Positions 15,347 to 24,307 of a DNA stretch of 64,000 bases are shown in pieces (within the stretch, counting starts at the first letter, position 1; each line of letters starts with the position of its first letter). The notes beneath the pieces are model-generated. The model ran no database searches. It saw only the letters and a program-made list of their open reading frames with translations, and was not told where the DNA came from. Source of the stretch: Microbulbifer guangxiensis. Lineage in GTDB: Bacteria > Pseudomonadota > Gammaproteobacteria > Pseudomonadales > Cellvibrionaceae. Both the position numbers and the translations under genes were made by a program. Location: NCBI RefSeq assembly GCF_021729075.1, contig NZ_JAJSAQ010000002.1:248001-312000 (forward strand). Direction: 5' to 3'.

Positions 15347-17548
15347 TCAGTGGTGCACGTCTTTCCAGTACTCGCGGTTGAGCAGCCAGGCAAAGACAAA
15401 GAACACCAGGATAAAGGCCAGCACAAAGAAGCCTACGCGCTTGCGGTCTTCCGCCATCGGCTCAGCGATGTACTCCATGAAATTCACCAGGTCGTAGACC
15501 GCCTGGTCGAATTCCGCCTCGGTCATGGAGCCCTTCACACCAGCCACTTCCAGGCTGCCGCAGTCAGAGTCCATGATCGGGTTGCCCAGCTCGTCGCGTA
15601 CCACGCGGCCATGGTCCTTCTTCGGGCCCGGCGCGCACTCGGGCAGGCCCTGCAGCTCCATCAGCACGTGCGGCATCCCCACGTTGGGGAACACCTTGTT
15701 GTTTACGCCTGTGGGACGGCTGTCATCCTTGTAGAAACTGCGCAGATAAGTGTAGAGCCATTCCGGGGAGCGGGAGCGGGCCACCAGGGTCAGGTCCGGC
15801 GGCGCGGCGCCAAACCAGACCTTGCTGTCTTCCGTGCGCATGGAGATTTCCATCAGGTCGCCGATCTTGGCGTCACCCAGCACCAGGTGCTCCATCATCA
15901 GCTCATTGGGAATACCCAGGTCCGTCGCCACACGTCCCCAGCGGGAAAAGTTCGCGCTGTGACAACCCATGCAGTAGTTGACGAAATACTTGGCACCGCG
16001 CTGCAGGGAAGGCTTGTCCTGCAGGTCGATATTGATGTGGTCCAGCTCAACCGCCGGACCCGCCGCCACCGCCTTGATCGGCAGGAAGGCCAGGAGGCCG
16101 ACAACCACGATGCCGCCAAACAGGATTCCGAAGGTCTTGGCACCAGACGGGCTGGTAACACGCTCCGGGGGCTGCTTGATGTGGTCACGGCTGGTCAGCC
16201 AGGGCAGTGCCGCGAAGAACACGGCCAGTGCCAGGCTCATCAGGCCGACGAACAGGCTCGCCTTGAAGTTGGTCACCGCCATCCACAGGAACAGCACGCC
16301 GAAGATACCGCTGACCACCCATGACAGGGTGCCCTTACGCTCTTCCGGGTTGGTCCAGATGGGCATGGTGATGAAGTAGGCGAAGTAGAACAGGGTCGCC
16401 ACCTGCGCCAGGAAGTTACGGCCCGGGGTCGGGGATTTGACGCCCAGGTAACCCAGCACGATGAACATGGCAGCAAACAACAGCAGCAGCACCTTCGGCA
16501 GCATGCCCTTGTAGCGGATCGAGCGCACCGGGCTCTTGTCCAGCCACGGCAGCACGAACAGGATCGCGATGGCCGCACCCATGGCCACAAGGCCGAGGAA
16601 TTTCGCTGTCAGCGGGCCGATGTCGATGGTGACGGCGCGCAGGATCGCGTAGAACGGTGTGAAATACCATACCGGGGCAATATGTTCCGGCGTCTTCAGC
16701 GGGTTGGCCTCCTCGAAGTTGGCGTATTCCAGGAAGAAGCCGCCCATTTCGGGGAAGAAGAACACCACGACGCAGAAGATGAACAGGAATACCGCGATAC
16801 CCACCAGATCGTGCACGGTGTAGTACGGATGGAAAGCGACACCGTCTTTCGGAATGCCGTTCTCGTCCTTGTTCTTCTTGATGTCGATACCGTCGGGGTT
16901 GTTGGAGCCCACCTCGTGCAGTGCCAGGATGTGCAGCACGACCAGCAGCACCAGCACCAGCGGCAGTGCAATCACGTGCAGGGAGAAGAAGCGGGTCAGG
17001 GTAATCCCGGAGATCAGGTAGTCACCGCGGATCCACTGCACCAGGTCTTCACCGATACCCGGAATGGCGCCGAACAGGGACACGATTACCTGGGCACCCC
17101 AGTAGGACATCTGGCCCCAAGGCAGTACGTAGCCCATGAAAGCTTCTGCCATCAGCACCAGGTAGATGCACATGCCGAAGATCCACACCAGCTCGCGCGG
17201 CGGCTTGTAGGAGCCGTACATCAGGGCGCGGAACATGTGCAGGTACACCACCACGAAGAAGGCGGAAGCGCCGGTGGAGTGCAGGTAGCGGATCAGCCAG
17301 CCCCATTCCACATCCCGCATGATGTACTCGACGGAAGCGAAGGCACCTTCGGCAGAAGGGTTGTAGCTCATCACCAGCCAGATGCCGGTCAGCAGCTGGT
17401 TGACCAGCACCAGCATCGACAGAACGCCGAAGAAGTACCAGAGATTGAAGTTCTTGGGCGCGTAGTACTTGCCCATGTGGGTGTCCCACGCGCGATAGAT
17501 CGGCAGGCGCTGATCTACCCAGTCACCCAGTGCGGTTAGCCAGTTCAT
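15347..17548 (-). CDS. petBC: Fused cytochrome b – cytochrome c1 (single-chain petB-petC)
   Basis: Core of the ubiquinol:cytochrome c reductase (complex III), oxidising ubiquinol in the inner membrane. One uninterrupted frame of 733 residues covers both subunits. Cytochrome b: residues 1-400, haem ligands His90/His104 and His191/His206, Qo motif PVWY at 292-295. Then two extra membrane segments (about 408-428 and 431-450), a third hydrophobic segment (about 472-493) ending in AVAA that looks like the c1 signal peptide, and cytochrome c1 with CMGCH at 526-530 and a C-terminal anchor (705-725). I see no frameshift or internal stop. A comparable fused gene (fbcH) is known from Bradyrhizobium, where the precursor is cleaved. 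The ATG overlaps the petA stop by four bases. Confidence 0.93.
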   Translation of the reverse strand: MNWLTALGDWVDQRLPIYRAWDTHMGKYYAPKNFNLWYFFGVLSMLVLVNQLLTGIWLVMSYNPSAEGAFASVEYIMRDVEWGWLIRYLHSTGASAFFVVVYLHMFRALMYGSYKPPRELVWIFGMCIYLVLMAEAFMGYVLPWGQMSYWGAQVIVSLFGAIPGIGEDLVQWIRGDYLISGITLTRFFSLHVIALPLVLVLLVVLHILALHEVGSNNPDGIDIKKNKDENGIPKDGVAFHPYYTVHDLVGIAVFLFIFCVVVFFFPEMGGFFLEYANFEEANPLKTPEHIAPVWYFTPFYAILRAVTIDIGPLTAKFLGLVAMGAAIAILFVLPWLDKSPVRSIRYKGMLPKVLLLLFAAMFIVLGYLGVKSPTPGRNFLAQVATLFYFAYFITMPIWTNPEERKGTLSWVVSGIFGVLFLWMAVTNFKASLFVGLMSLALAVFFAALPWLTSRDHIKQPPERVTSPSGAKTFGILFGGIVVVGLLAFLPIKAVAAGPAVELDHINIDLQDKPSLQRGAKYFVNYCMGCHSANFSRWGRVATDLGIPNELMMEHLVLGDAKIGDLMEISMRTEDSKVWFGAAPPDLTLVARSRSPEWLYTYLRSFYKDDSRPTGVNNKVFPNVGMPHVLMELQGLPECAPGPKKDHGRVVRDELGNPIMDSDCGSLEVAGVKGSMTEAEFDQAVYDLVNFMEYIAEPMAEDRKRVGFFVLAFILVFFVFAWLLNREYWKDVHH

Positions 17549-18144
17549 GCGCTGCCCTCCTGATCCACGCCAATTACGATGATGTCATCCCCTTCGTAGG
17601 AATACGGCGGCACGTCCATGTTGGTGGGGGCGGGTACGCCCAGGTAGACGCGGCCGGCCATGTCGTACTTGGAGCCATGGCAAGGGCAGAAGAACCCGCC
17701 GAACCACTCGTCACCACCCAGGTCAGTGGCGCCCACTTCCGGGCGGAACATCGGCGCACAGCCCAGGTGGGTACACAGGCCTACCAGCACCAGCAGGTGC
17801 GGCTTGATGGCGCGGTTTTCGGGGTTGACGTAAGCGGGCTGGACGGATTCCTCGGAGCTGGGGTCACGCAGCAGGGGGGTCACCTTGTCCAGGTTCTGCA
17901 GCGCCTCTTCAGAGCGCCGCACGACGTAAACCGGCTTGCCGCGCCACTCCACGGTGACCATCTGGCCCGGCTCCATCTTGCTGACGTTGAATTTCACCGG
18001 GGCACCGGCCGCCTTGGCCTTGGCACTCGGATTCCAGGACTTAACGAAGGGGACAGCAACCCCCACGGCACCCACGCCACCAACTACCGAAGTAGCGGCC
18101 GTCAGGAACCGGCGCCGCCCTACGTTTACACCGTCATCACTCAT
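17545..18144 (-). CDS. petA: Ubiquinol-cytochrome c reductase Rieske iron-sulfur subunit
   Basis: Carries electrons from ubiquinol to cytochrome c1 via a 2Fe-2S cluster. 199 residues. The N-terminus has a twin-arginine-like RRRFLTAATS followed by one membrane segment. Cluster-binding boxes are intact: CTHLGC (Cys124, His126, Cys129) and CPCHGS (Cys153, Cys155, His156); Cys129 and Cys155 would form the disulfide. First gene of the bc1 operon, with an ATGA overlap into the cytochrome b-c1 gene, so translation is coupled. ATG 18144 is preceded by GGGAGAAATA. Confidence 0.97.
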   Translation of the reverse strand: MSDDGVNVGRRRFLTAATSVVGGVGAVGVAVPFVKSWNPSAKAKAAGAPVKFNVSKMEPGQMVTVEWRGKPVYVVRRSEEALQNLDKVTPLLRDPSSEESVQPAYVNPENRAIKPHLLVLVGLCTHLGCAPMFRPEVGATDLGGDEWFGGFFCPCHGSKYDMAGRVYLGVPAPTNMDVPPYSYEGDDIIVIGVDQEGSA

Positions 18145-18405
18145 GACGTATTTCTCCCATCACAGCGAAAATTCGCTGGCCCAAACCCAAAAAATGTTCC
18201 GAAAATAGGTGCCGCCGGCCAATTGCCGGCGCCAATAAACCCCATAAATCAGGCGGATACAAATTCGCGCAATGTTAAAGAAAATGCCAATTTGATACAA
18301 GGTGAAGTCTGGCTGAACGTCGGCAAACCGGTGGCCAACCGGCGAGAAAACAACCACATCTGACAATCAAGGCGCCACGGGCATCCCGGGCCATTGCGCG
18401 CGCGC
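18145..18405. other. Intergenic region upstream of petA
   Basis: About 260 bases without a credible gene, AT-richer than its surroundings. It must hold the petA promoter; several weak hexamer pairs exist but none is convincing. A GC-rich inverted repeat (GCCGG around CCAATTG, near 18210-18232) lies in the leader and could form a hairpin. Confidence 0.5.
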
Positions 18406-18434
18406 AAAAAAAAGCCCGGCGTGTGCCGGGCTTT
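18406..18434 (-). terminator. Intrinsic terminator downstream of rpsI
   Basis: On the minus strand AGCCCGGC and GCCGGGCT form an eight-base stem with a four-base loop, followed by a run of eight T. It ends the rplM-rpsI operon and is preceded by a complementary AAA. Confidence 0.93.
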
Positions 18435-18453
18435 GAAAGCATGGATAAGCAGA

Positions 18454-18846
18454 TTAACGCTTGGAGAACTGCGGCTTCTTGCGCGCTTTGCGCAGGCCGA
18501 CTTTCTTCCGCTCCACAGCGCGGGCGTCGCGGGTTACGTAACCCTCGGCGCGCAGCGGCTGGCGCAGCGCTTCGTCGTACTGCATCAGGGCGCGGGTCAG
18601 GCCGTGACGGATAGCACCCGCCTGACCGAAGGAACCACCACCTTTTACAGTGACGTTGATATCAAATTTTTCGACCATGTCGACCTTTTCCAGCGGCTGA
18701 CGCACGATCATGCGCGCCACTTCACGGCCAAAGTACTGGTCCAGACTGCGACCGTTCACAGTGATTTTGCCCTCACCTGCCTCGATGAATACACGAGCGG
18801 TGGAGGTCTTGCGGCGGCCGGTACCGTAGTATTGAGTAGTTGCCAT
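18454..18846 (-). CDS. rpsI: 30S ribosomal protein S9
   Basis: Small-subunit protein whose C-terminal tail reaches the P-site tRNA. 130 residues, standard length. It shows the family start [15 protein letters not shown] and the conserved basic tail ending RKKPQFSKR. Follows rplM by 14 bases in the universal L13-S9 operon. Confidence 0.98.
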   Translation of the reverse strand: MATTQYYGTGRRKTSTARVFIEAGEGKITVNGRSLDQYFGREVARMIVRQPLEKVDMVEKFDINVTVKGGGSFGQAGAIRHGLTRALMQYDEALRQPLRAEGYVTRDARAVERKKVGLRKARKKPQFSKR

Positions 18847-18860
18847 CAGATTCTTCCCGT

Positions 18861-19289
18861 TTAGATCGCCAGTTCAGTCGGCTGTTGTGCCGCATGAGGA
18901 TGTTCGCTGCCGCCGTATACTTTCAGCTTCTTGAACATGGCACGACCCAACGGACCCTTCGGCAGCATGCCTTTAACGGCGCTCTGAATGGTGCGCTCGG
19001 GCGCTTTCTCGATCAGCTTCTCGAAGCTGATGGACTTCAGACCACCGGGGTAGCCGGAGTGGCTGTGGTAGATCTTGTCTTTGGCCTTGTTGCCGGTCAC
19101 GCGGACCTTCTCAGCATTGATCACGATGACGTAATCGCCGGTGTCCACGTGGGGCGTATACTCAGGCTTGTGCTTGCCGCGCAGGCGGTGCGCGATCTCG
19201 GCGGAAATACGGCCGAGAGTCTTGTCCGCAGCGTCAACAATGAACCAGTCGCGTTTTACCGCTTCCGGCTTGGCACTGTATGTCTTCAT
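18861..19289 (-). CDS. rplM: 50S ribosomal protein L13
   Basis: Early-assembling large-subunit protein. 142 residues, standard length. It begins [20 protein letters not shown] and contains the family block [19 protein letters not shown] and the [14 protein letters not shown] loop (here [16 protein letters not shown]). The ATG at 19287-19289 gives the canonical start; open frame upstream is the leader. A strong promoter lies 58 bases upstream. Confidence 0.98.
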   Translation of the reverse strand: MKTYSAKPEAVKRDWFIVDAADKTLGRISAEIAHRLRGKHKPEYTPHVDTGDYVIVINAEKVRVTGNKAKDKIYHSHSGYPGGLKSISFEKLIEKAPERTIQSAVKGMLPKGPLGRAMFKKLKVYGGSEHPHAAQQPTELAI

Positions 19290-19346
19290 GTTATAAACAC
19301 CTGTAATGTGACCCCGCGAAAGGGGCCGTCCCACGAAAGAGCGCGG

Positions 19347-19375
19347 ATAGTACATAAGCACCCCGGCCATTTCAA
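19347..19375 (-). promoter_or_regulatory. Predicted strong sigma-70 promoter of rplM-rpsI
   Basis: Minus-strand TTGAAA (19370-19375) and TACTAT (19347-19352) with a 17-base spacer. The start would leave a leader of about 50 bases, including a GC-rich GGGACGGCCCC stretch that may fold. Confidence 0.75.
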
Positions 19376-19428
19376 GCAGTTTAGGCTCAAATTTCAACCA
19401 GTGGCGAGGGCGGACAAACAGGGCCGGA

Positions 19429-20538
19429 TCAGGGCCTGTGCGGGCGGGCCAGGTACTCCCTGGACTGCATCTCCAGCAGCCGGCTCACCGTGCGCTGGAA
19501 TTCGAAAGACAGGTGCCTGGCCTGATAGAGCTCCTCGGCGGGCACCTCCGCTGAAATCACCAACTTGACGCAGCGGTCATAGAATTCATCCACCAGGTTG
19601 ATGAATCGCCGTGCCTGGCTCTCCATGCGCGCGTCAAACCGGGGTACATTGGCCAGCAGTACACTGTGGTACTCCCGCGCCAGCTCTATATAGTCATTCT
19701 GCGAACGCGGACCATCGCACAGCTCGGCGAACTCGAACCAGGCCACATCATCGGCCTCGCGCACCGCGGTAATGATGCGCCCCTCGATCTCCAGCGGCAC
19801 ATTTTCGTGCACCTCGGCCCCCTCGACGATCAGCGCACTGAAGCTGCGCGCAAGGCTCTGGTTCGCAGCCTGGTCCAGCGGACAGTGATAGAGCTCCGCC
19901 TTCTCCAGGGCCCGCAGGCGGTAATCGATACCGCCATCCACATTCACCACCTTGGTGTGCCGCTTGAGCAGGTCGATGGCCGGCAGGAAGCGGGCACGCT
20001 GCAGGCCGTCCCGATAGAGCCCCTCAGGGACAATATTGGAAGTCGCCACCAGGGTCACACCGCGATGGAACAGGGCATCCAGCAGATTGGCAAGAATCAT
20101 TGCATCGGTGATGTCCGAGACAAAGAATTCATCGAAACACAGGACCCGGGCCCTACCGGCAATACGGTCGGCCACCTGCTCCAGCGGGTTCTTTTCCCCG
20201 GCGAGAGTCTTGAGCTCCCGGTGCACCTCGCGCATGAAACGGTGGAAGTGGGTGCGGTACTTCTGCTCGAAAGGCAGCGCCTCGTAAAACGCATCCATCA
20301 GGTAGGTTTTGCCGCGACCCACGCCACCCCAGAAGTAGAGCCCCAACTCGGGCTCGGGCGTGCGCTGCCACAGGCTGCGCAGCCGATTCCAGACACCGCC
20401 GTCCGGTCGCTCCTGCAGCAGGCGCCGGTAGAGATCTTCCAGCTCCATCACCGCAGCCTCCTGCGAGGGATCGGCAACAAAGTCGGGACGCTGGAGATCG
20501 CGCTGGTAGCGCTGCATTGGAGACAGGGGTGGATGCAT
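19429..20538 (-). CDS. zapE: Cell division ATPase ZapE (AFG1 family)
   Basis: AAA-type ATPase that associates with the Z ring in enterobacteria. 369 residues. Walker A reads [12 protein letters not shown] (around residues 91-102), Walker B is in [16 protein letters not shown], and sensor motifs follow in [14 protein letters not shown]. The C-terminal YHCPLDQ and the [18 protein letters not shown] block are typical. It lies upstream of rplM-rpsI on the same strand, as in most gammaproteobacteria, and is divergent from zapG. Confidence 0.95.
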   Translation of the reverse strand: MHPPLSPMQRYQRDLQRPDFVADPSQEAAVMELEDLYRRLLQERPDGGVWNRLRSLWQRTPEPELGLYFWGGVGRGKTYLMDAFYEALPFEQKYRTHFHRFMREVHRELKTLAGEKNPLEQVADRIAGRARVLCFDEFFVSDITDAMILANLLDALFHRGVTLVATSNIVPEGLYRDGLQRARFLPAIDLLKRHTKVVNVDGGIDYRLRALEKAELYHCPLDQAANQSLARSFSALIVEGAEVHENVPLEIEGRIITAVREADDVAWFEFAELCDGPRSQNDYIELAREYHSVLLANVPRFDARMESQARRFINLVDEFYDRCVKLVISAEVPAEELYQARHLSFEFQRTVSRLLEMQSREYLARPHRP

Positions 20539-20723
20539 AGCTCGGATTATGGACTGAACCGCAGGTTGCGTTAGAGGAGGCGCACTCTACCAAATCTGGC
20601 GCAAATCCGCCTAGCTTCCCGCTCTGCGCCCACCCCCACCCGCAGACGGGCCCATTGGCCCTGGGTCCCGGAAGAATGGCCAGTCAAACGGCACTGCGAC
20701 CCGCCAGTGGCGCGCAGATGGCG

Positions 20724-20729
20724 TATAAT
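20724..20729 (+). promoter_or_regulatory. Likely -10 element of zapG
   Basis: Perfect TATAAT, 54 bases before the zapG start. No good -35 at 16-18 bases. Confidence 0.5.
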
Positions 20730-20782
20730 GGGGGCGTCGTCAGGGACGACCGGCGAACTGTCAATCTTGAGGAGAAGTCTTC

Positions 20783-21241
20783 GTGCACTCGACATCGGTT
20801 TTGATTCTTGTAGGTATCCTGGGCGTGGCACTTGGTGCCCTGCTGGCTTTTCTTGCGGTGCGCGGCCGCTCCGGCGTAGACCGGACACAGGAGCTGGAAG
20901 CCCGCCTGCATGAGGCCAATAAAAAGCTGGAGGACTTCCAGCTACAGGTGAACGAGCACTTCGACCAGACTTCACAGCTCGTTCACAACCTTACCGAGAG
21001 CTACCGTGAAGTTCACGAGTACCTGGCCAACAGCGCCATGCGCCTGTCCAACCAGGACATCGGCCGCCAGATGCTGGAGGCCGGCAGCGGCAAGCTGAGC
21101 GACAATGACGAAAACCTGAAAACGGTCACGCCGCCGAGGGACTGGGCCCCCAAGGAACCCGGAGCCAAGGGAACACTGGCTGAGGATTTCGGCCTGGACA
21201 AGGAGCCCACGGAGCGACCCGAGCCCGCAGTAAACCGCTGA
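20783..21241 (+). CDS. zapG: Inner-membrane division/envelope protein ZapG (YhcB, DUF1043)
   Basis: Membrane-anchored coiled-coil protein linked in E. coli to division and envelope growth. 152 residues. One N-terminal membrane helix (about 5-26) is followed by a coiled coil (36-100: ELEARLHEANKKLEDFQLQV, then HFDQTSQLVHNL and YREVHEYLA, all family hallmarks) and a disordered acidic tail. The GTG start is preceded by GAGGAGAAG. Its neighbourhood (zapE divergent, degS/algW nearby) is standard. Confidence 0.93.
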   Translation: MHSTSVLILVGILGVALGALLAFLAVRGRSGVDRTQELEARLHEANKKLEDFQLQVNEHFDQTSQLVHNLTESYREVHEYLANSAMRLSNQDIGRQMLEAGSGKLSDNDENLKTVTPPRDWAPKEPGAKGTLAEDFGLDKEPTERPEPAVNR

Positions 21242-21277
21242 GTTACGGCACCCCTACAGCACACCACTGCGCCAGAC

Positions 21278-21312
21278 AAAAAAAGGGCGGGTTGAAAAAA
21301 CCCGCCCTTTTT
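21278..21312. terminator. Bidirectional intrinsic terminator between zapG and sat
   Basis: AAAAAGGGCGGG and CCCGCCCTTTTT form a long stem around TTGAAAAAA, with A and T tracts on both flanks. It serves the convergent zapG and sat genes. Confidence 0.93.
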
Positions 21313-21321
21313 AGTGCCCGC

Positions 21322-22512
21322 TTACAGGCTCTGGTAGTAATCCATCAGGATCTGTGCCACTTCAGGGCGGGAGAATTCCGGGGGCGGCGCAATGCCGTCA
21401 CCCAGCAGCTCGCGCACCTTGGTGCCGGACAGCAGGATAAAGTCTTCCTTGGTGTGATCGGGCACATCCCGCATCATCACCACTTTGTTCAGCTTCTTTG
21501 AATAAGCAGTGTGGTCTGCGCGATAGATAGCGATCTCCAGCGCACCCTCCGGAACCTTCTGGTCGAAGACCGTCTGGGCATCGAAAGCGCCGTAGTAATC
21601 ACCGACACCCGCGTGGTCGCGGCCCACAATCAGGTGGCTACAACCACAGTTCTGGCGGAATACCGCGTGCAGTACCGCTTCGCGGGGACCAGCGTACAGC
21701 ATATCGAAGCCGTAACCGGTCACCATGACGGTATTGGCGGGGAAGTACAGCTCCACCATTTTGCGGATCGCAGCGTCGCGCACAGTCGCGGGGATGTCAC
21801 CCGGCTTCAGCTTGCCCAGCAGCATGTGGATCAGCACGCCGTCCGCATCCACGTCTTCGAGAGCCATCTTGCACAGCTCCTCGTGGGCGCGGTGCATGGG
21901 GTTGCGGGTCTGGAAGGCAACTACCTTGCTCCAGCCACGCTCGATGAACTCGTTGCGGATCTCCACAGCAGTGCGGAAGGTGTCCGGGAAGTCGCTCTGG
22001 AAGTAGCTGAAATTCAGCACCTCGATCGAACCGGAGATCAGCTTGCGACCGGTGGACTTGAACGTGGCGACGCCCGGGTGCTTTTCGTCCAGGGTACCGA
22101 AGACATGCTCCGCCATGGTGCTGATCTGCTCGTCAGTCACGGTCTCGATGGCGCTGACATCCATGATGGCCAGGACAGGGTTGCCCTCGACGTTGGGGTC
22201 ACGCAGGGCGATGCGGGATGCGCCCTCGATGGCACTGGTGTCCTCCACCATGTTGAGGACCGGCACCGGCCAGAACAGACCGTCCACGGTGCGCAGGGTC
22301 TCTGCCACACTCATGGCGTCCGCCAGGTTCATATAACCGTGCAGCGGGTTGAAGTAGCCCGCCCCCAGCATCACCGCATTGGCCGCCGCCGCGGAACTGA
22401 TCACGATGGAAGGCAGGGACTCCGCCTCGTGCATCAGTTCGTGATGTCGCTCGCTATCGTAGACAAAGCGTGGCTGCAGCTTCTCGCTGCCGTGGGGCCG
22501 GACCAGGGACAT
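21322..22512 (-). CDS. sat: Sulfate adenylyltransferase (single-chain ATP sulfurylase)
   Basis: Makes adenylyl sulfate (APS) from ATP and sulfate, the first step of sulfate activation. 396 residues, the homomeric Sat type rather than the CysD/CysN heterodimer. Motifs are complete: QTRNPMHRAHEELC (sulfate and ATP binding), the GRDHAGVGDYYGAFD block, and the C-terminal SGTKVRELL. The ATG at 22510-22512 follows GGAGACCCCT; longer frames upstream run through the promoter. A single-gene Sat is used for assimilation in many marine bacteria; no APS kinase is adjacent. The window also holds cysZ far away at 53.8 kb. Confidence 0.95.
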   Translation of the reverse strand: MSLVRPHGSEKLQPRFVYDSERHHELMHEAESLPSIVISSAAAANAVMLGAGYFNPLHGYMNLADAMSVAETLRTVDGLFWPVPVLNMVEDTSAIEGASRIALRDPNVEGNPVLAIMDVSAIETVTDEQISTMAEHVFGTLDEKHPGVATFKSTGRKLISGSIEVLNFSYFQSDFPDTFRTAVEIRNEFIERGWSKVVAFQTRNPMHRAHEELCKMALEDVDADGVLIHMLLGKLKPGDIPATVRDAAIRKMVELYFPANTVMVTGYGFDMLYAGPREAVLHAVFRQNCGCSHLIVGRDHAGVGDYYGAFDAQTVFDQKVPEGALEIAIYRADHTAYSKKLNKVVMMRDVPDHTKEDFILLSGTKVRELLGDGIAPPPEFSRPEVAQILMDYYQSL

Positions 22513-22563
22513 AGGGGTCTCCAAATCGAATAAAACAAGGGTCTTGGAATTTTTGGACCCGCC

Positions 22564-22591
22564 ATTATACGGATCTGGCGCCAATCACCAA
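22564..22591 (-). promoter_or_regulatory. Predicted sat promoter, overlapping the divergent degS promoter
   Basis: Minus-strand TTGGTG (22586-22591) and perfect TATAAT (22564-22569) are 16 bases apart. The plus-strand TATAAT of degS begins only 15 bases beyond the -35. Confidence 0.7.
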
Positions 22592-22605
22592 TGGGGCTGG
22601 CCATG

Positions 22606-22611
22606 TATAAT
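22606..22611 (+). promoter_or_regulatory. Likely -10 element of degS/algW
   Basis: Perfect TATAAT, 25 bases before the chosen GTG start, giving a very short leader. The -35 is poor and would lie over the -35 of the sat promoter, so the two promoters may compete. Confidence 0.6.
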
Positions 22612-22635
22612 GGCGACCGAACCAAGGAGTCCCGC

Positions 22636-23808
22636 GTGTCGCTACAACGTTTTCTGCAAGACTGGGCTGCCCCCGCCGCCATTGGACTGGCACTGGCGGC
22701 GGCAGTGCTTTTGCTGTTCCCCCAGCTTCGCGGTGGACATACCCCCACATCAGCGGACCAGCGTCAGGGTCCCTCCTCCTACGCAGCGGCGGTACGCCGG
22801 GCGGCACCGGCCGTGGTCAACATCTACAGCCGCATCCCGCTCTCCTCCTACCCCCAGGCCAACAACCCGTATTTTCGTCTGCTATTGCAGCGCATGGACC
22901 CGCAGCAACGGCGACGCATGGAGTCCAATCTCGGATCGGGAGTCATCGTCAGCGATGAGGGCTACATCCTTACCAATCACCACGTGATCGATCAGGCTGA
23001 CGAAATTACGGTAATGCTTTCAGATGGACGCGAGGCGTTGGCGCAACTGGTGGGCAGCGATGCAGATTTTGACCTGGCGGTGCTCAAGGTAGACCTGCCG
23101 CGGCTGACCGCGATCGAGGTCGGCAAGCCACAGCAGGCGGAAGTCGGGGATGTGGTACTGGCGATCGGCAACCCCCTTGGGGTGGGCCAGTCGGTGACCC
23201 AGGGAATCATCAGTGCGACCGGGGAGCGCGCCGTGCGGCTTGGCGATAGCGGTACAGGCAGCTACCTTCAGGACTTCATCCAGACTGATGCGGCAATCAA
23301 TCAGGGCAATTCCGGCGGCGCACTGGTCGATGCCCACGGCCGCCTGCTGGGCATAAACACTACCCAGCTGGACGAAAGCGGCTACGTGGGAGGCGTCGGC
23401 CTGGCCATTCCCGCGAACATTGCTTTCAAGGTGATGCAGGACATCATCAAGTACGGGCGCGTGGTACCGGGTTGGCTGGGCATCGAAGCGAAGCCGGTCA
23501 CGCCGCAACAGGCACGGGCTTTCAGACTGGATTACACGCTCGGCATCCTGGTCACTCACATCTATGAGGGGGGACCTGCCCACCAGGCCGGTTTAGAGCC
23601 AGGCGACTTCATCACGCACATCAACGGTATGCAAATCAGGCCAACGGAACCCACCCGCTATGGCTGGGCGGGAGTTGCCGCCATGTCCACATTGAGACCC
23701 GGCGAAAAAGTCGTAATCACGTACATACGCGATGGTAAAGCAGCAACCGCAGAGGCGACGGTATCTGAACCGCCGCAAACCCAACCCGGCCAAAATTTCG
23801 GGCAATAA
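22636..23808 (+). CDS. degS: Site-1 envelope-stress serine protease (DegS/AlgW)
   Basis: Periplasmic, membrane-anchored trypsin-like protease that starts cleavage of the anti-sigma factor RseA/MucA when its PDZ domain senses misfolded outer-membrane proteins. 390 residues. An N-terminal membrane anchor (about 11-32) precedes the protease domain with His116 (TNHHVID), Asp146 (DFDLAVLKVD) and Ser226 (NQGNSGGALVD). One PDZ domain follows (about 275-375), so it is DegS/AlgW rather than the two-PDZ DegP. I chose GTG 22636 because AAGGAG lies six bases upstream; earlier in-frame starts lie within the promoter. Located where algW sits in Pseudomonas. Confidence 0.94.
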   Translation: MSLQRFLQDWAAPAAIGLALAAAVLLLFPQLRGGHTPTSADQRQGPSSYAAAVRRAAPAVVNIYSRIPLSSYPQANNPYFRLLLQRMDPQQRRRMESNLGSGVIVSDEGYILTNHHVIDQADEITVMLSDGREALAQLVGSDADFDLAVLKVDLPRLTAIEVGKPQQAEVGDVVLAIGNPLGVGQSVTQGIISATGERAVRLGDSGTGSYLQDFIQTDAAINQGNSGGALVDAHGRLLGINTTQLDESGYVGGVGLAIPANIAFKVMQDIIKYGRVVPGWLGIEAKPVTPQQARAFRLDYTLGILVTHIYEGGPAHQAGLEPGDFITHINGMQIRPTEPTRYGWAGVAAMSTLRPGEKVVITYIRDGKAATAEATVSEPPQTQPGQNFGQ

Positions 23809-23823
23809 CTGAGAGAAGCCTCA

Positions 23824-24255
23824 ATGCGATTTTTCACTGTTATAGCGATTTCCCTGATTGCTATTCTGGGCCTTCCAGCAGAGGCGAAGGAGCAAAAGAA
23901 CTTACACGCCCTACTCAACGAGTTCCTTTCATCGACCCATCAGATTGAAATGCACGAGCGTTTCTGGGCCGACGACCTGATCTACACCAGTTCTTCCGGC
24001 CAACGATTCGGCAAGGAAAAAATCATGGAAGGGCTGAGGGAATCCGGTAACGCACCCGTCACCGCCAGCTACCGGGCGGAGGATGTGGATATTCGCCTGT
24101 TCGGTGACAGCGCAGTGGTCGCCTTCACGCTGATCGGCGAAAACACGGCCGACAGTCAGGTGGAAACGAGCCGCTACTTCAACACCGGGACGTTTGTGAA
24201 ACGGGATGGGCAGTGGCGCGCTGTTGCCTGGCAGGCCACCCGCATCCCAGAGTGA
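23824..24255 (+). CDS. Secreted SnoaL-like/DUF4440 protein (NTF2 fold)
   Basis: 143 residues: a signal peptide (about 1-22, ending AEA) and an NTF2-like domain with the family's core pattern, HERFWADDLIYTSSSGQRFGK near the start and VDIRLFGDSAVVAF, TGTFVKRDGQWRAVAWQATR near the end. Such domains bind small molecules or act as minor enzymes; no function can be assigned. It begins 15 bases after degS and may be co-transcribed. It occupies the place where hisC lies in the Pseudomonas order, between algW and hisD, so it is a lineage-specific insertion. Confidence 0.85.
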   Translation: MRFFTVIAISLIAILGLPAEAKEQKNLHALLNEFLSSTHQIEMHERFWADDLIYTSSSGQRFGKEKIMEGLRESGNAPVTASYRAEDVDIRLFGDSAVVAFTLIGENTADSQVETSRYFNTGTFVKRDGQWRAVAWQATRIPE

Positions 24256-24307
24256 TCACGGCCAGAGATGGCGCCCGATAGCGAGGTGACAGCGTCTCGC
24301 ACCGGCC

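Noticed and set aside
17549..17560. Qo motif PVWY instead of PEWY in cytochrome b
   Set aside because: PVWY is a known variant in beta- and gammaproteobacteria, so it is not unusual here (the motif itself is at residues 292-295 of the fused protein).
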